Source: Dysidea avara (Eukaryota; Porifera; Demospongiae; Dictyoceratida; Dysideidae). Taken from it: a stretch of DNA of 64,000 bases. Location: assembly GCF_963678975.1 (NCBI RefSeq), contig NC_089281.1, forward strand, positions 9,325,277 to 9,389,276, read 5' to 3'. Under the pieces are notes generated by a model, which had not been told where the DNA came from, did no database searches, and saw only the letters and a list, made by a program, of their open reading frames with translations. Shown here piece by piece: positions 11,151-22,607 of this stretch (position 1 is the stretch's first letter; the number at the start of each line of letters is the position of its first letter). The position numbers and the translations under genes were made by a program.

Positions 11151-13029
11151 CTCTATGAGTCTGTAATAAACAAGAAGATGCATTACTGCATATACAACAA
11201 TGTGTAACTATCTCCTGTATGTTGTGCATGGCTGTTGCCACACCACTGATATACTAGCACATCACCAGTGGCCTCTAGTTACAATAGAGTCTGTTCAGTT
11301 GTGCCATATTGGCTTGATTGGGATCATTTGCTAATTGTGCCATCACCACGTCCCTTGTTCTGCATAGCCTCACTTCACTGCTGAGTCATTTTCAGAGACA
11401 CGTCACACCTACAATATAAACTTTCAATATAGCTAACTTAACTTGGTTTTTGTGTCAGTTGTGTTTTAGTATTGTGGTTTTCTGATGCCAGTTAAACTCC
11501 CTTGACTGTGTACGTATGCATATGTATCATTTCCTGTGCATCTTTCTACATGATCTGCACACACTGTGTTGGCCATGCACTGTTTGTACATGCCCATTAG
11601 TAGGTTGTCCCGTTGGTAATTGTACTTGGTTGTATTTGCCCCCAGCCTAGTAATAATAATAATAATAATAACTGCTAATTGACTAACATGTAGGTATCTG
11701 TATAAATGTAAGCATTGATTTTCACTGACCTCCATGCTCTCAGTTTTCTAATAATAATTATGTAGGCCCATAAATTTTGAGCAAAGTTATCTTTGACATA
11801 ATTAACTATGTCAATGCATGCCACCAACTGGTGCAAAAGTACTCTTGGACCTAGTCAGGGTGAAATCATAGTTGCCAATTGCTAAAAAAAGTCACCTTTT
11901 AAAGGAGAATGTTTTATGCAAATTACAAATTTTCCAGTATTAGCTAATCTCCTGAAATTTATGCCTAACATAAACACACTAGCTCGAATTTTCACAAAAG
12001 TGACTGCTACATTAGAAATATGGACTCAAAGTTGACTGCTTTATTGGAAAATGTGACTGCTCTATTCAATCTTTTGTGCTGTTTTTAGGCTTGAACTGTT
12101 TTAGTGGAATCCAAACTTATACTTTGCACCAGGTATACATAGATCTCATCCATTTAATATTCCTCAATTCTTTTTGCTAAAACTTATTCCTGAGTTATTG
12201 CAGCATAATGGATACTCTTCTATTCTGTTTGTAAAAATTTCTGATTATTCATGATTAACTATCACCTCTAATGAATAGGGATGTGAAAAATGTAACCAGA
12301 GAATCCGTTGAGTTCATTAATGAACTTTTATGTTAAATTAAAATTGATATACCAGGAATTTTCACTTTATTAGCTACCATTTTGAAATTTTAAAAATGCT
12401 GACCTTGCAGAAATCTGTGTAAATGTAAACAGATTCCTCATGCTCTAAGCTTTCCAAAAATGTATAGGTTTGCTAAATTGAACAAAAGTACATAGTGAAC
12501 CTGACTACAAGCTAAGCTGCTTAGCGTAACTATCATAACTATATAACTCTCGCATGCAATTATTTTTCCTTCAATACATGCATGTAAACAACGAAATTTT
12601 GGCATTGATTGCATAGTGACCACATCATTTATTGTTTGTGGTATACACTTTCTAGTTTGCTGAGTCACATGACTGAAGACATGTGACTGAGAGAGTCACA
12701 TGACCATCTAATCCCAGTAGTTTTTGTGGACAATAAATTTAAAGCGGAAGTCATAAAAAAGAAGTGACTGGATTGGTCAAAATCTTGTGCACATGACTTT
12801 GTTGGTCACATAAGAACTAGTAGAACCTACTTACTTGATGTATATTTGTACTTTAGGCTTGCATGCACAGTGTGTACTGGCTACCAATTAGCTAGATATC
12901 CTGGTTATCATCTCTGGCTATCACGAAGGGATATACAGCTCACATGCAAAATGTCCAGCACTATTATCAAAATTATGCTCATTGTAATGCTTGGATATTT
13001 GAATATAACTAACTGACAATACATCTGTG
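11151..13029. other. Gene-free stretch between LINE and PSD-family gene
   Basis: No supported gene. An (AAT)n tract lies at 11650-11670. Bases 11600-11650 (TTGTCCCGTTGGTAATTG with TACTTGGTTGTATTTGCCCC) match, inverted, 41428-41471 upstream of the AREL1 gene, so a repeat fragment is shared. Decayed motif copies sit at 12001-12070. Confidence 0.45.
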
Positions 13030-14349
13030 TTACTTTGGTACAGTAGCAATCCTGGAGTTAATCTTAATGCTGTTTGTATTAAAGCCTGGTTCCTCACCGT
13101 GGAAGTCAAATTCAAGTTCCACTCCAGGTCGGAAAATCAGGCAATGTGAAGAGCCACCAAAGTGAAATGTCCCTGTCTGTTGACCTTTCTTCACACTCTG
13201 TCCTTCTTTGACTGTTATCTCACAAGAAGATACTTCTAACATGCCAACAGCTATAAAACACATCAAGCCAATATACGGATTGTCAGCCTCAATAAAAATT
13301 ATAGCTCTCGCTGCTACTTCTGTGAGATAGCCTTGAACATAATCAGAAACTGGAAGGTTATTATAGTCTTCATTGCCATTACCCAGTGGATAAGAATAGT
13401 AAGTGCCATCTGCAACAAATGCTTTTACAATTTTACCATCTACAGGGCTATGCCATCGGTGATAATTGTAGAGCATCAGAAGACCTTGGTACACGGTTCC
13501 CCCAACAAATTTTTCTGCAAGTGTGTCATCAGCTAACATGAATTTTAAATTATAAGGTTGGCCTTTTATCCAAAATTTGCCATGCTTTGTAACTTGTTTT
13601 TCAATTCTAAATGGCATTGATTCACATGCATTAACAATGACTCTTCTATCATCTGGATAAGCAATAGGACGAGCATTAGGTTGCAATTTTCTGGTAAAGA
13701 AATCATCCCATGAGACAAATCCATAGTGTGGTTTACTGGGATCACAGATAAAATCATCTTCAAAGTTTCCTCCCATTTTTTCTATGGCTTTTGCACTGAA
13801 CCATCCATCAGTATTCAGAACACTACAAGAATTTGGTGATTTTAGAAAGTCTCCCCACTTATTTAAGATGCTTTTCATATGATAATTGACTTTAGGGTTT
13901 AAAAAGGCAACATACCCATCAATTGTTTTCATTGGCTTAGTAAGTATTGCAGTGATGGGATAAGTCAATGTGGTAGTATTATCCCTAAATTCTGGAGGTT
14001 TTGTTAACACGTGGTTAATAATTTGAAGCATATGATGATAATCTTTGACCAGTCCTCGAGAAGTTGGAGTCTTCTTGTGGTAGTTTGTTGGAACCTCAGC
14101 AAACATTTGACCGAAGAACATTGATAGCTCAGCACTACTCTCAATGGCATCTTTGAATCTTTGAACAACCTGGTCCAATGGGTCAGGCGGTGTCTTCCTT
14201 TCAACTTCTTCAATCTGTTTTTGTAACCACTGATCCACAATGACTTCATCAGAAGGTAAGCACTTCCCTACATAGTACGGTACTGCTGTTTCATATGTGC
14301 CTGTAACCTCTGCAGGTGCTTTACTGAGGGTGGCACAACAGCATCCCAT
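13030..14349 (-). CDS. Phosphatidylserine decarboxylase-family protein, intronless
   Basis: A 439-residue protein in one uninterrupted frame. The family makes pyruvoyl-dependent decarboxylases, classically converting phosphatidylserine to phosphatidylethanolamine. Visible marks: WDDFFTRKL (about 214-222); YNYHRWHSPVDGK (about 294-306), the conserved His-bearing segment; AVGMLEV (about 367-373); and FGGSSHCLIF (397-406), where the self-cleavage triplet is GSS and not the GST of canonical mitochondrial or bacterial enzymes. About 200 residues precede the catalytic domain, as in the large soluble fungal and bacterial members of the family. The N-terminus MGCCC fits N-myristoylation plus palmitoylation (inference), suggesting membrane attachment without a transmembrane helix. 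GSS-type members include fungal tryptophan decarboxylases, so the substrate cannot be assumed. The lack of introns contrasts with neighbouring genes and leaves retrocopy or horizontal transfer open. Confidence 0.92.
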   Translation of the reverse strand: MGCCCATLSKAPAEVTGTYETAVPYYVGKCLPSDEVIVDQWLQKQIEEVERKTPPDPLDQVVQRFKDAIESSAELSMFFGQMFAEVPTNYHKKTPTSRGLVKDYHHMLQIINHVLTKPPEFRDNTTTLTYPITAILTKPMKTIDGYVAFLNPKVNYHMKSILNKWGDFLKSPNSCSVLNTDGWFSAKAIEKMGGNFEDDFICDPSKPHYGFVSWDDFFTRKLQPNARPIAYPDDRRVIVNACESMPFRIEKQVTKHGKFWIKGQPYNLKFMLADDTLAEKFVGGTVYQGLLMLYNYHRWHSPVDGKIVKAFVADGTYYSYPLGNGNEDYNNLPVSDYVQGYLTEVAARAIIFIEADNPYIGLMCFIAVGMLEVSSCEITVKEGQSVKKGQQTGTFHFGGSSHCLIFRPGVELEFDFHGEEPGFNTNSIKINSRIATVPK

Positions 14350-14531
14350 TTTATAAGTATCTCAACTAGTTCGCTATAAGGGTCACAAAGGTCAGCAAAT
14401 CAGTTTGGAAGGGTGGGGCACACACCACCCGTCATATGACTGGCCAAAACTACTAAAATCGTCAACACCAGCACTAAGATCGAAACTCAGCACCGTATAA
14501 CGTGTATTATTACATGTAGCTATTATCTATG

Positions 14532-14638
14532 GCTCCACTGTAGTCTCATGCCCAGACCGCTTTTGTGTGTGGGTGCGTGTGCGTGCATGTGTGTGGGGCG
14601 GGAAAAAAAGTGGTCTGGGCACAAGACTAGCTTCACTG
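14532..14638. mobile_element. Miniature TAGTCTC element (14541-14629) with 9-bp TSD
   Basis: An 89-base element with ends TAGTCTCATGCCCAGACCGC and GTGGTCTGGGCACAAGACTA. Flanks GCTCCACTG (14532-14540) and GCTTCACTG (14630-14638) form a 9-bp duplication with one change. The GT-rich centre has no coding content. It sits less than 200 bases upstream of the PSD-family start codon, in its likely promoter region. Confidence 0.85.
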
Positions 14639-14875
14639 ACGGTTGTAACTGGTAACTTACTCTCTGCGCGGCGCTTATCGATAATGAGGGGCTTCAGAAT
14701 TATTGCAGTGGCAAAAAATAAAACCAGTCAGTTAAATAAAATAATAACCAAACGAAACCTGACATTCAGTCATTGAGTTGCTTAATGAAAATTATGAGTC
14801 TGCTGTACTAGTAGGCAGTTTGCTAAATCTCCTGACTAAAACTCGTGTAACTGAGGCCTAGCTACTACCCAGGTA
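14639..14875. other. Gene-free spacer
   Basis: No feature beyond a weak plus-strand open frame (14567-14776), judged fortuitous because it starts inside the miniature element. Confidence 0.4.
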
Positions 14876-15400
14876 TGGGGTGCCATTTGTCTCAAAACCC
14901 CAAAAATTGAGATCTAAACTAAATATCGTCGATATTTACTAAACATCGACGACATTTGCTAAATATCGACGACATTTAGCTAAACATCGACGACATTTAC
15001 TAAACATTGCTGACATTTGCTAAACATCGACGATATTAATTTTAACAATTCATCTGCTTTTGCGTTTTAATTTTCTGCGAATCCTTCAGTATAATAATAT
15101 TATAGGCGCTTATACTTGTAAATACTAATTGCTGATTAGCTGCTTGTGACTGTAGATGAACCATCTGTGGTGCTATGCGTGACTCATTAGGCTTGTTTTC
15201 ATTCGGATGAGTCCACGACCTTTAATGGAAATAATTGCTGCGCGTTTATTAAGATCAATGTTGCTGTCATCGGCGACGAGAGGAACTGATCTCATCTGTG
15301 ACTAAGGATGTGAGGTATGGAGTTACCTTTTCAGTTGTAAATGTGACAACTTGTAATCTGCACGTGTTTCACTTTTCATCACTGGGTGCCAATACATAAT
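14876..15400. repeat. Inverted-pair repeat, arm 1, with 20-bp satellite
   Basis: Begins GGGGTGCCATTTGTCTC and holds about six 20-21-bp units of the form CTAAACATCGACGACATTTG at 14917-15036, followed by a unique-looking block (CTGATTAGCTGCTTGTGACTG onward). The same order in inverted orientation is found at 20480-21020. The pair encloses about 5 kb. Confidence 0.75.
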
Positions 15401-16518
15401 GCTGTCCGCTGTCACTGGGAGTATAATTCGGCTGAGTATAATTATTTAGTTGCATGAATCAAGTAGTGTTTTATTTAGTTTATTAATACTTTACAGGACT
15501 AATGCACATATCAATGTAATTCCCGACTACCACTGATACAGGCTGAGGGTAGGGGATGGTGGGGAATATTCATATGAATCTCAGCAGGCCACAATTTGAA
15601 TGCTCTTGTCAGACTGGTACTTTTTATTTAGTCAAATTTCCCAACCAAACGATATAATATGGACTTGCCTGCAAAGACGAAATTCTGAGATCATTTCAAC
15701 TTGTCAACTAGCTACACACAAGGGTAGTTCTAGAAATTTGCTGCCTGGTCTCCCAACTCAAAGGTAGAGCAACTTGTTAAGCTTGATTGCCAGTTGTGCA
15801 TTATTGGTTACAAGCTTTTAATTTACCCTCAAGGAATTTTAATATTGGTAACTTAGATCAAGATACTCTAGTAGAGCAGTCAATATTAAATTACTCTGAT
15901 AGAATCATCAACATTATAGAGAGGCAACAGGGATAATTGAAGAATTTTATTTGCTATAGAGTCATCCATATAATTCATTTTATAGTAGGTACAGTGGAAC
16001 CTCTCTTATCTAGGTAGTCTGGTATACTGTCCTTATCTCAGAAATATCCGTAACTAGCTAATATAGTAAAGCTAACTGTTCTGCAATGTTACTATTGCTA
16101 CTATACATTTTAGTGGGTAGAAGGGGAAGTCACTACAGAGCATTCGTGGTCACTCCCCTGGGTTGTAAATTTTTTATCACCTAGCAACCAAGTGGTAGTT
16201 AGAATCAACAAGCCACCTAACATATAAACATCTTATTGTCAATAGACTACAGGCCACATGCATGTGACTAATTTGGACTGTCTGGGCCTGGATAATAGAG
16301 GTCCAGATAAGGGAGATTTCAAGGTTATTTCACAGGTCCCTTAGTCCTGTCAAGCAATGTGTGAGTCAGAGGCTGTACAGTTGAATTTAAAAGTGAAAAA
16401 TGATTCCAGTTTGTGTCAATGATCGCCTATCTACTGTATCAGTGTGAAAAGTTTAAAATGAATGAGAACTTTTGTAGCTATATACAGTAGTTTGAGGCAG
16501 GCAAGTTGTAGTAGCAAC
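15401..16518. other. Gene-free stretch with pogo-like fragment
   Basis: Motif copies at 15864-15882 and about 15890. ACAGTGGAACCTCTCTTATC at 15991 with GGTCCAGATAAGGGAGATTT near 16302 look like decayed termini of a pogo/Tigger-type MITE. No gene. Confidence 0.45.
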
Positions 16519-16884
16519 TAGTGATGTGCGATATGTGATATATATCGAAACATCGTGATAAATTTCTTTATATGGTGATACGATATAGAATCGTTATATC
16601 GCGATATAAGCCGAAGTATAGATTTTAGTTATAATTAGAGAAAACTGTACCCAAGATGTCATTGTACACTGTAATATTTTTTGATAAAAGAGCTTGTAAT
16701 GTTGTATGCTAGTGATGTACCATGTTGTATTGTACTTCTAGTACATTAGTGCTACAAGTGTCATCGGTGTAAGTACACAAGCTGAGTGATGAGTTTGTAT
16801 ATCGTGATATATATTGTATCGTGATAATTGTGTGTAATAATCGTGATATGAAAATATCCTGTATCGCACACCACTAGTAGCAAC
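16511..16884. mobile_element. hAT-like MITE (16519-16876), 8-bp TSD GTAGCAAC
   Basis: Ends TAGTGATGTGCGATA and TATCGCACACCACTA, flanked on both sides by GTAGCAAC (16511-16518, 16877-16884). The body is rich in ATCG words. An 8-bp duplication and this TIR fit the hAT superfamily. A related copy lies at 27313-27740. Confidence 0.88.
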
Positions 16885-18321
16885 ACTGGTAAGTCAGTTG
16901 TACCTCGCTCTCACAGAGGCTCCAACTCTCATGCCTTAGGTGTGATTCTCACAATTTGGCCTTCAATCACGCCCAACATTCTCATGTCTAAAATTGATGC
17001 TCACTCCCAGAATTTTCTATTGCTGACTATGCTTCACTGAAGGCTCCCTGAGGCTAGAAAAGGTTGCGGTATGTGCAAGGATTTCAGCAGTCACGTGGTG
17101 ATCTCTCGTTAAAACTTTAGTTTGGTGGTCAGAGTTCTCAATGGCGGTTGACTGGTTCCACGACTGAGGAGAGTTGTATAAGGACAGCAAACAGTGTACT
17201 GGAACTTTGAAAGGTCACTGGGAATCCAGGCGGTTGGTTGCTACAAGATAGCTACAACCTGTGTGGACATGGTTAGAAGCTAGATAGTTGAGCTGGCAAG
17301 ACATCTTGTAGAAGTGTGTACTCCAGTGGATCACATGAGCGTCACGTTTGTCATAGAAATTGTAATGAATTGCCACAGTTGTAATGTACAGTAGCACACA
17401 CACACACACACATACACACCAGCTTTACACTTTTAGCTAGTAATACACAGCTTCTCAATGATGTAACTATGTGCAAACACTTTCAAATATAACTAGTACA
17501 AGGAGGCCATGCTATTATGTCATGAAATCCTGAAGTGCTGGTTATAATTTAACTTTGTTGAATTGCATGCTTGGGCTACATCTCCACTGTTCACCTTTAT
17601 GAAAAATCTCACTCCCAAGAAAGATCCAAGGTTGGAGCGTCTGCTCTCACTCAGCTATCATGTTATTCTGCTGCATGATTCTGCAAAAGATGTAGACTCT
17701 ACATTTCTGGGGCATATTGATACTGTGTGTTAAATTTTATTTGGAGCATTTTTGGCATGTTTTTCCCAGTAATGAAGATACAAGCCTTCATATAGCTAAA
17801 GAAAGTAATAATGGCCCAATAAAACATCTTCACAAACATTAACTTTAGAAATAAGACCTATTTCATTCTGTAGTTACTTGTGTTGAAATTATAAGAATCC
17901 AGCTTCAGTAATTTGTGAGTCTGGCTGAGGAGTATTTTGGGAAATCATCACTATTGTGGACCACAGTACCACACTCCCAAGAACAGATGTTGTTTTGCAA
18001 TGTTGTATTACTACCACAACATAGTTGTTGAAACTCTACAGCACATTTTGTAATTTTTTACTCCCATACATTAAAAATATACACCTTGACCTTAACTGGT
18101 ATACGGAAAATAGCTGTGTGTGGTTACTAAGCACAGCTATGTATAATTTCAGTCTTGGAATATGGTGGTGGACCTGGACCATGTTGTCCAAGTGGACCAA
18201 CTAGCTATGCAAATACAAATTGCTTAGCTTTTACAACAAAAATTAATGTGACCTTAGTCATCTATCATTTGCACATTTACAAGGTTTTATATAGGGGGGT
18301 AGTGCATCATAACCTGAGATT
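16885..18321. other. Gene-free stretch
   Basis: A (CA)n tract at 17397-17412. A plus-strand segment at 18153-18230 after a good acceptor (TATAATTTCAG) has exon-like glycine/proline-rich content but cannot be joined into a frame with confidence. Otherwise nothing supported. Confidence 0.4.
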
Positions 18322-18759
18322 ATGTCTAATCATTTTTGGGTACCTGAGAAAGCACCAGAAGCAGTTTGTCAAACATTTCCTGGAGAAGAATACCCACACA
18401 GATCTGCAGAAGAGGTATGACACTCTTTAAGTGTTTCAATAAGAATTTGTGCTAATTGTATAATTATTTTTTACTTTTAAACTACTGCTGCTTAGCCTAG
18501 GTTTACTGGATTGTGGAGACCTTGAATACAATTGCTTTCTTTACCTTTTCAAACATACTTTCTTTAAACAGGTTGGTAGGATCAGGAATCCTATAGACCT
18601 TCTTCAGCACTTGTATTGTAAAGCTTTAATAAATAAAATTGACAGTGCTGATCTCTTCCATTGTTACCATTTCATGCAGTAAGCTCTTTATCACTTGATG
18701 ACGTCTCCAATTTCCTGGGGTTCAGCGAGGTCAACCAGTTTTTATTGAAACCCTTATAA
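18322..18759 (+). CDS. Candidate small three-exon gene, unrecognised
   Basis: Exons 18322-18414, 18572-18678 and 18726-18759 join in phase to 77 residues starting MSNHFWVPEKAPEAV and ending NQFLLKPL. Splice signals are good: GAG/gtatga, ttaaacag/GTT, ATGCA/gtaagc and gttcag/C; the second intron would be only 47 bases, similar to the 55-base first intron of the AREL1 gene. An upstream in-frame stop lies just before the start Met. No domain is recognised and no homologue comes to mind. It could be a chance open frame, or the 3' end of a longer transcript starting upstream near 18150. Confidence 0.3.
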
Positions 18760-19010
18760 AGTAGCTTTATTACTCTGTACAAATCCTATGAGCTCACATG
18801 AGTGTGTTGTACATCCTCTGGTTCACTTATATGTCAATGAAAGTATGTGAAATTTTTATAAACAGTTCATAATTTAATTAATACTTGGAAAGTACTGCTT
18901 CTACCTTTTGCTACCCTGTCAGTACTCAGCAGCAGGCTGCTACAATTTTCAAAGTCAATGGCAATAAATCGTCACAGTTTTTTCCAGTTTTAAGAGTCAA
19001 CAATTTGCAA

Positions 19011-19263
19011 ACACCTCAGAACATGAGACATATTGTGTGTAAATCAACAGCTGTAATTTCAAACAGCTATAGTGTATTTTTTTACATCTGTACAGCAAAC
19101 TGAAAAACACACATGTGCATTGTGTGATGTCACTAAACACCTCAGAACATGAGACATATTGTGTGTAAATCAACAGCTGTAATTTCAAACAGCTATAGTG
19201 TATTTTTTTTACATCTGTACAGCAAACTGAAAAACACACATGTGCATTGTGTGATGTCACTAA
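19011..19263. repeat. Tandem duplication, 126-bp unit
   Basis: Bases 19011-19136 are repeated almost exactly at 19137-19263 (starting ACACCTCAGAACATGAGAC). The only clear difference is the length of a T run. The near-identity implies a recent duplication. Open frames in it are repeats of each other and not genes. Confidence 0.9.
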
Positions 19264-20383
19264 AGTCTAGCCTCACTATATTATGTTTTTTTTGTTTTCT
19301 TTCCTTTTTAGTTGTCTCCTGGTATACACTCACAAACTTGATGTGGACATTCTGACAAATCACAAAAGAAACCCAAAACAGTACGTTTCTGAGCTCTGAC
19401 TGGATCATCGATAGCGAGTTGATGAGCAACTGCATACTAGGTAGACCTACATACGAAGCAAATACAGTGGAGTAGAATCCTACACTGACACTGCACCATT
19501 TAGTAATATGCTTAATTCTTTGTTCCACTACTTGAGAAACTTTGGCAATGGTGAAATTGATTGTCACCAAAGATCTTTTGTAGTAATTTCAATGGTTGCA
19601 TACTTCATACTATTTTAATTAATAAAAGGTTAAACATGTTTATGTTTAATATCAGTACAAAATACATAAGTACTGTACACATGTGTAACTCTGTAGCTGC
19701 CAAGCACAGATAAGATGTGCTTTATTACAAAAGGCCATCTAAGAATAGATGTAGGGGTGCTCGAACACTTTCTTTTTACTGTGTAGTAACTACAATAGGA
19801 AGGTACTGCTATAGAAGCTACAGGTGCACTTGTATTTTATAAACGCTAATATCTTTTAAAAATTAATGTGCTTGTGCCAATTATGTTGGCATGATTGTAT
19901 ATTAACAGGCTAGCAAAAGCATCAAGTATTATGCCAGCAAATAATACAAGATTTTAAAGCAATGTGAATGTAAGAAATACGTGCAGCTAAACATGAACAC
20001 ACTGTGCATAATGCTGCATTTGATATCAAATGCACAGTACTCTTATTTTTACAGTTTTGGGCTGATTTGATATACTCTAATACAGCAGTCGCTTACTCTA
20101 ATACAGCAGTCACAATTCTAATAAAACAGTCAGCTCTCAAGCACATTATTTAATTGCATGTGATGGGGCATTTAGAATGTAACAATATCCTCTCAACCAA
20201 TCAGTTTGGTTTCCACCAAAAAAAATTCTGCTGATCTTCAACTAATAACACTACATGTAAATGGGTAGTGTCAAGACCAAGATTTGAACTGTACTAGATC
20301 CCTTCTTCTCCCTACCCAGTTGGTCTGGCCACACAAGGCAACCCAACATACACCACGCATGCACAAATTAAAGTATGTAGCTG
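19264..20383. other. Gene-free stretch
   Basis: A series of three decayed motif copies lies at 20073-20140 (TACTCTAATACAGCAGTC type). Bases 20265-20340 resemble one end of the TAGTCTCG element (CTCCCTACCCAGTTGGTCTGGCCACAC). No gene. Confidence 0.45.
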
Positions 20384-20479
20384 TCATTGTACACAAATCC
20401 TGTATGCTATAGAGTCTCTAGACCCTCGTTCACGTGAGAGTCTGTCTCTGCCAGACCGAGTTCTGTCACTGGAACATTG

Positions 20480-21020
20480 AAAAGCAAAAACGTGCAGTGT
20501 ACATGCTGTCACGTTTACAGCTTTAGAGGCTAACCCCATACCTCTTATCCTCACAGATGAGTTCCTTCCTCTCAGTCCAACTCGTCGCCAACACAGCAAC
20601 ATTAACCTTAACAGATGCGCAGCATTAAAGGAGGTCCGAATGCCTAATGAGTCACGTAGTACCACAGATGATTCATCTACAGTCGCAAGCAGCTAATCAG
20701 CAATTATTAGTATTGTACGCGCCTATAATATTATTATAGTAAAGGATCCGCAGAAAATTAAAACGCGAAAGCAGCTGAGTTGCTGAATATCGTCGATGTT
20801 TAGCAAATGTCATCAATGTTTAGCAAATGTCGTCGATGTTATTATTATTATTATTATTATTGTTGCTGAGCAGGCAGCACAGCTGATATGCTCAGGAAAA
20901 AAAGCAATCATAAAATGAATTTAGCTACGTAGTTTAGCAAATGTTGTCGATGTTTAGTAAATATCGACGATATTTGGTTTAGATCTCAATTTTTGAGTTT
21001 TTGAGACAAATACCCCGGCG
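20480..21020. repeat. Inverted-pair repeat, arm 2, satellite interrupted
   Basis: Inverted counterpart of 14876-15400. The 20-bp units (GTCGTCGATGTTTAGCAAAT) occur at 20784-20840 and 20932-20979, separated by about 90 bases with an (ATT)n run. This arm is therefore a more derived copy. Confidence 0.75.
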
Positions 21021-22607
21021 GCATCAGTGTTTCTGACTCCCTGTATTCACAGGTTTTCACTAGTAGCTAGCCTTCTCATCTAATAATCCAGATCTAATAA
21101 TCCTGCCAGCTGGGGTAGTAGAACTAGTAAAATTGAGTGCTAAATTTCGTAGCTATTTTAGCTAATTCGTATTTGTATGTAGCTATGTTACCGAATCTAA
21201 TTGCTAGCAGTAGCTAATGTGTGTATGTAATTATTGTATTATTTGTATTGTATTAATGCTTTACAGTGACCAGCACTGAAGGTCTGCAGCAACATGTGCT
21301 GCAGCCTTAGGATTACCTAACCTAATTTCAAGGACTTAGACTTAGTGACTTATAGCTGAAAAGGTGTAACAGAAAAGGGGCCAAAGTAAGGAAAAAAATC
21401 CCTCCAACCCCAGGAATCGAACTGCAGGTCACCCAATGTCTAGTCGGGGCCACACTCAGTCTCCTCCAGGAGGGATGGATTTTCTTCCTTAATCCTAAAG
21501 TTATATAGAACAAAATACAACAATAACTCAACAAAAATAGATTTACAAAAATCAGGTGGTCAAAGATGAATATAGCTGATGTTTAAAATGGTTGATATAC
21601 ATAATAGATTCATGAACATTAGTCTAGTGAAAAAAATACTGTTTACAAAAAACGATTATCTATAACTGTTGATTGAAGATGATTTGCGATGAGTGAATGT
21701 GCCTTGTACATGCAGAAATGAAAGAGAAAACTTCAGAGTAATATGCCTATGTGGGTTGTAGTACTGGCCTGGTGGGGTGGTGAGTGCACTCCTTGAGTCA
21801 AAATGAGCTTGATGGAAGCTGCACAGTTGACCAATTCAAGAAACCTTCTAAGCCCCTAACTTGGACTGAACGCTCAGTATCTGTTCTCAACTGATGCTTA
21901 ACTTTATTGAATACACAAGATATGAGTTGGTGGAAGGGCAGATAACTACTTTAGATCATTCAACAAGATGAGTACTAGATGTCTTGGAAATTTCATTGTA
22001 GTTTCTGAACCATAGACACCCATATATATGCTGAAACATAACTGTAGGACTAGTTCCTGAAACCATAATTTAGAGGTAGGACTGTGTCTTGTTTTCTGCA
22101 CAGGGAAAAAAATTTAGCTTTTCTGGACCAAGAAAATGGCATGGAAATGTGCAGGACATGCCAATGTTGAATTTACCAATCACACCTGGAGTAAAATAGT
22201 ATACTGTAAATGTCATGTGATCATCACATTTCCTAATGCAGTGTTCCCTTGATTATACAAACCTAGTTGTATTATCCGAACACTTGAGCAGTAGGAATGA
22301 CTGCTCTATTAGAGTATTTTGTCTGTTTAAGATGTATGTTTGATTAGAGTATTGAACGGGGCTCTGTATATAAATCAATGGCTTTGATTATCTGAACATG
22401 TCTTAGTCCCAAGGAGGTTGGATAATTGAGGGAGCACTGTATATTGGAAATTTCATGCATCTTGGACATTTTCTCTGCCAAAAATTTGACATGCTGTTAG
22501 ATTTCCTTACAATACATGAAATTTCAGAACACATGGCATGCGGTTAGCATTCCTATACTGAATGTACTTAAGATTTCTTTAGCTAAAGACACAAGACATG
22601 GCATGCA
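21021..22607. other. Gene-free stretch
   Basis: Contains the tRNA-like SINE (21390-21500), a pogo-like pair of ends (AGTGTTCCCTTGATTATAC at about 22240 and GGATAATTGAGGGAGCACTG near 22419-22438), and a 19-bp motif copy at 22299-22317. No gene seen. Confidence 0.45.
21390..21500 (-). repeat. tRNA-derived SINE-like sequence
   Basis: On the minus strand an A-box-like GACTGAGTGTGG is followed by GTTCGATTCC, a near-perfect Pol III B box, and the outer flanks GGAAGAAAATCCATCCCTCC and GGAGGGATTTTTTTCC are partly complementary, like an acceptor stem. It is too divergent for a working tRNA; the anticodon arm cannot be assigned. Confidence 0.5.

Noticed and set aside
15150-15260. Hammerhead-ribozyme-like GGATGAGTCCACGAC sequence
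   Set aside because: The core should read CTGATGAG with a GAAA partner. Here the first base differs, no properly placed GAAA or closing stem is found, and the inverted copy at 20480-21020 does not keep it.
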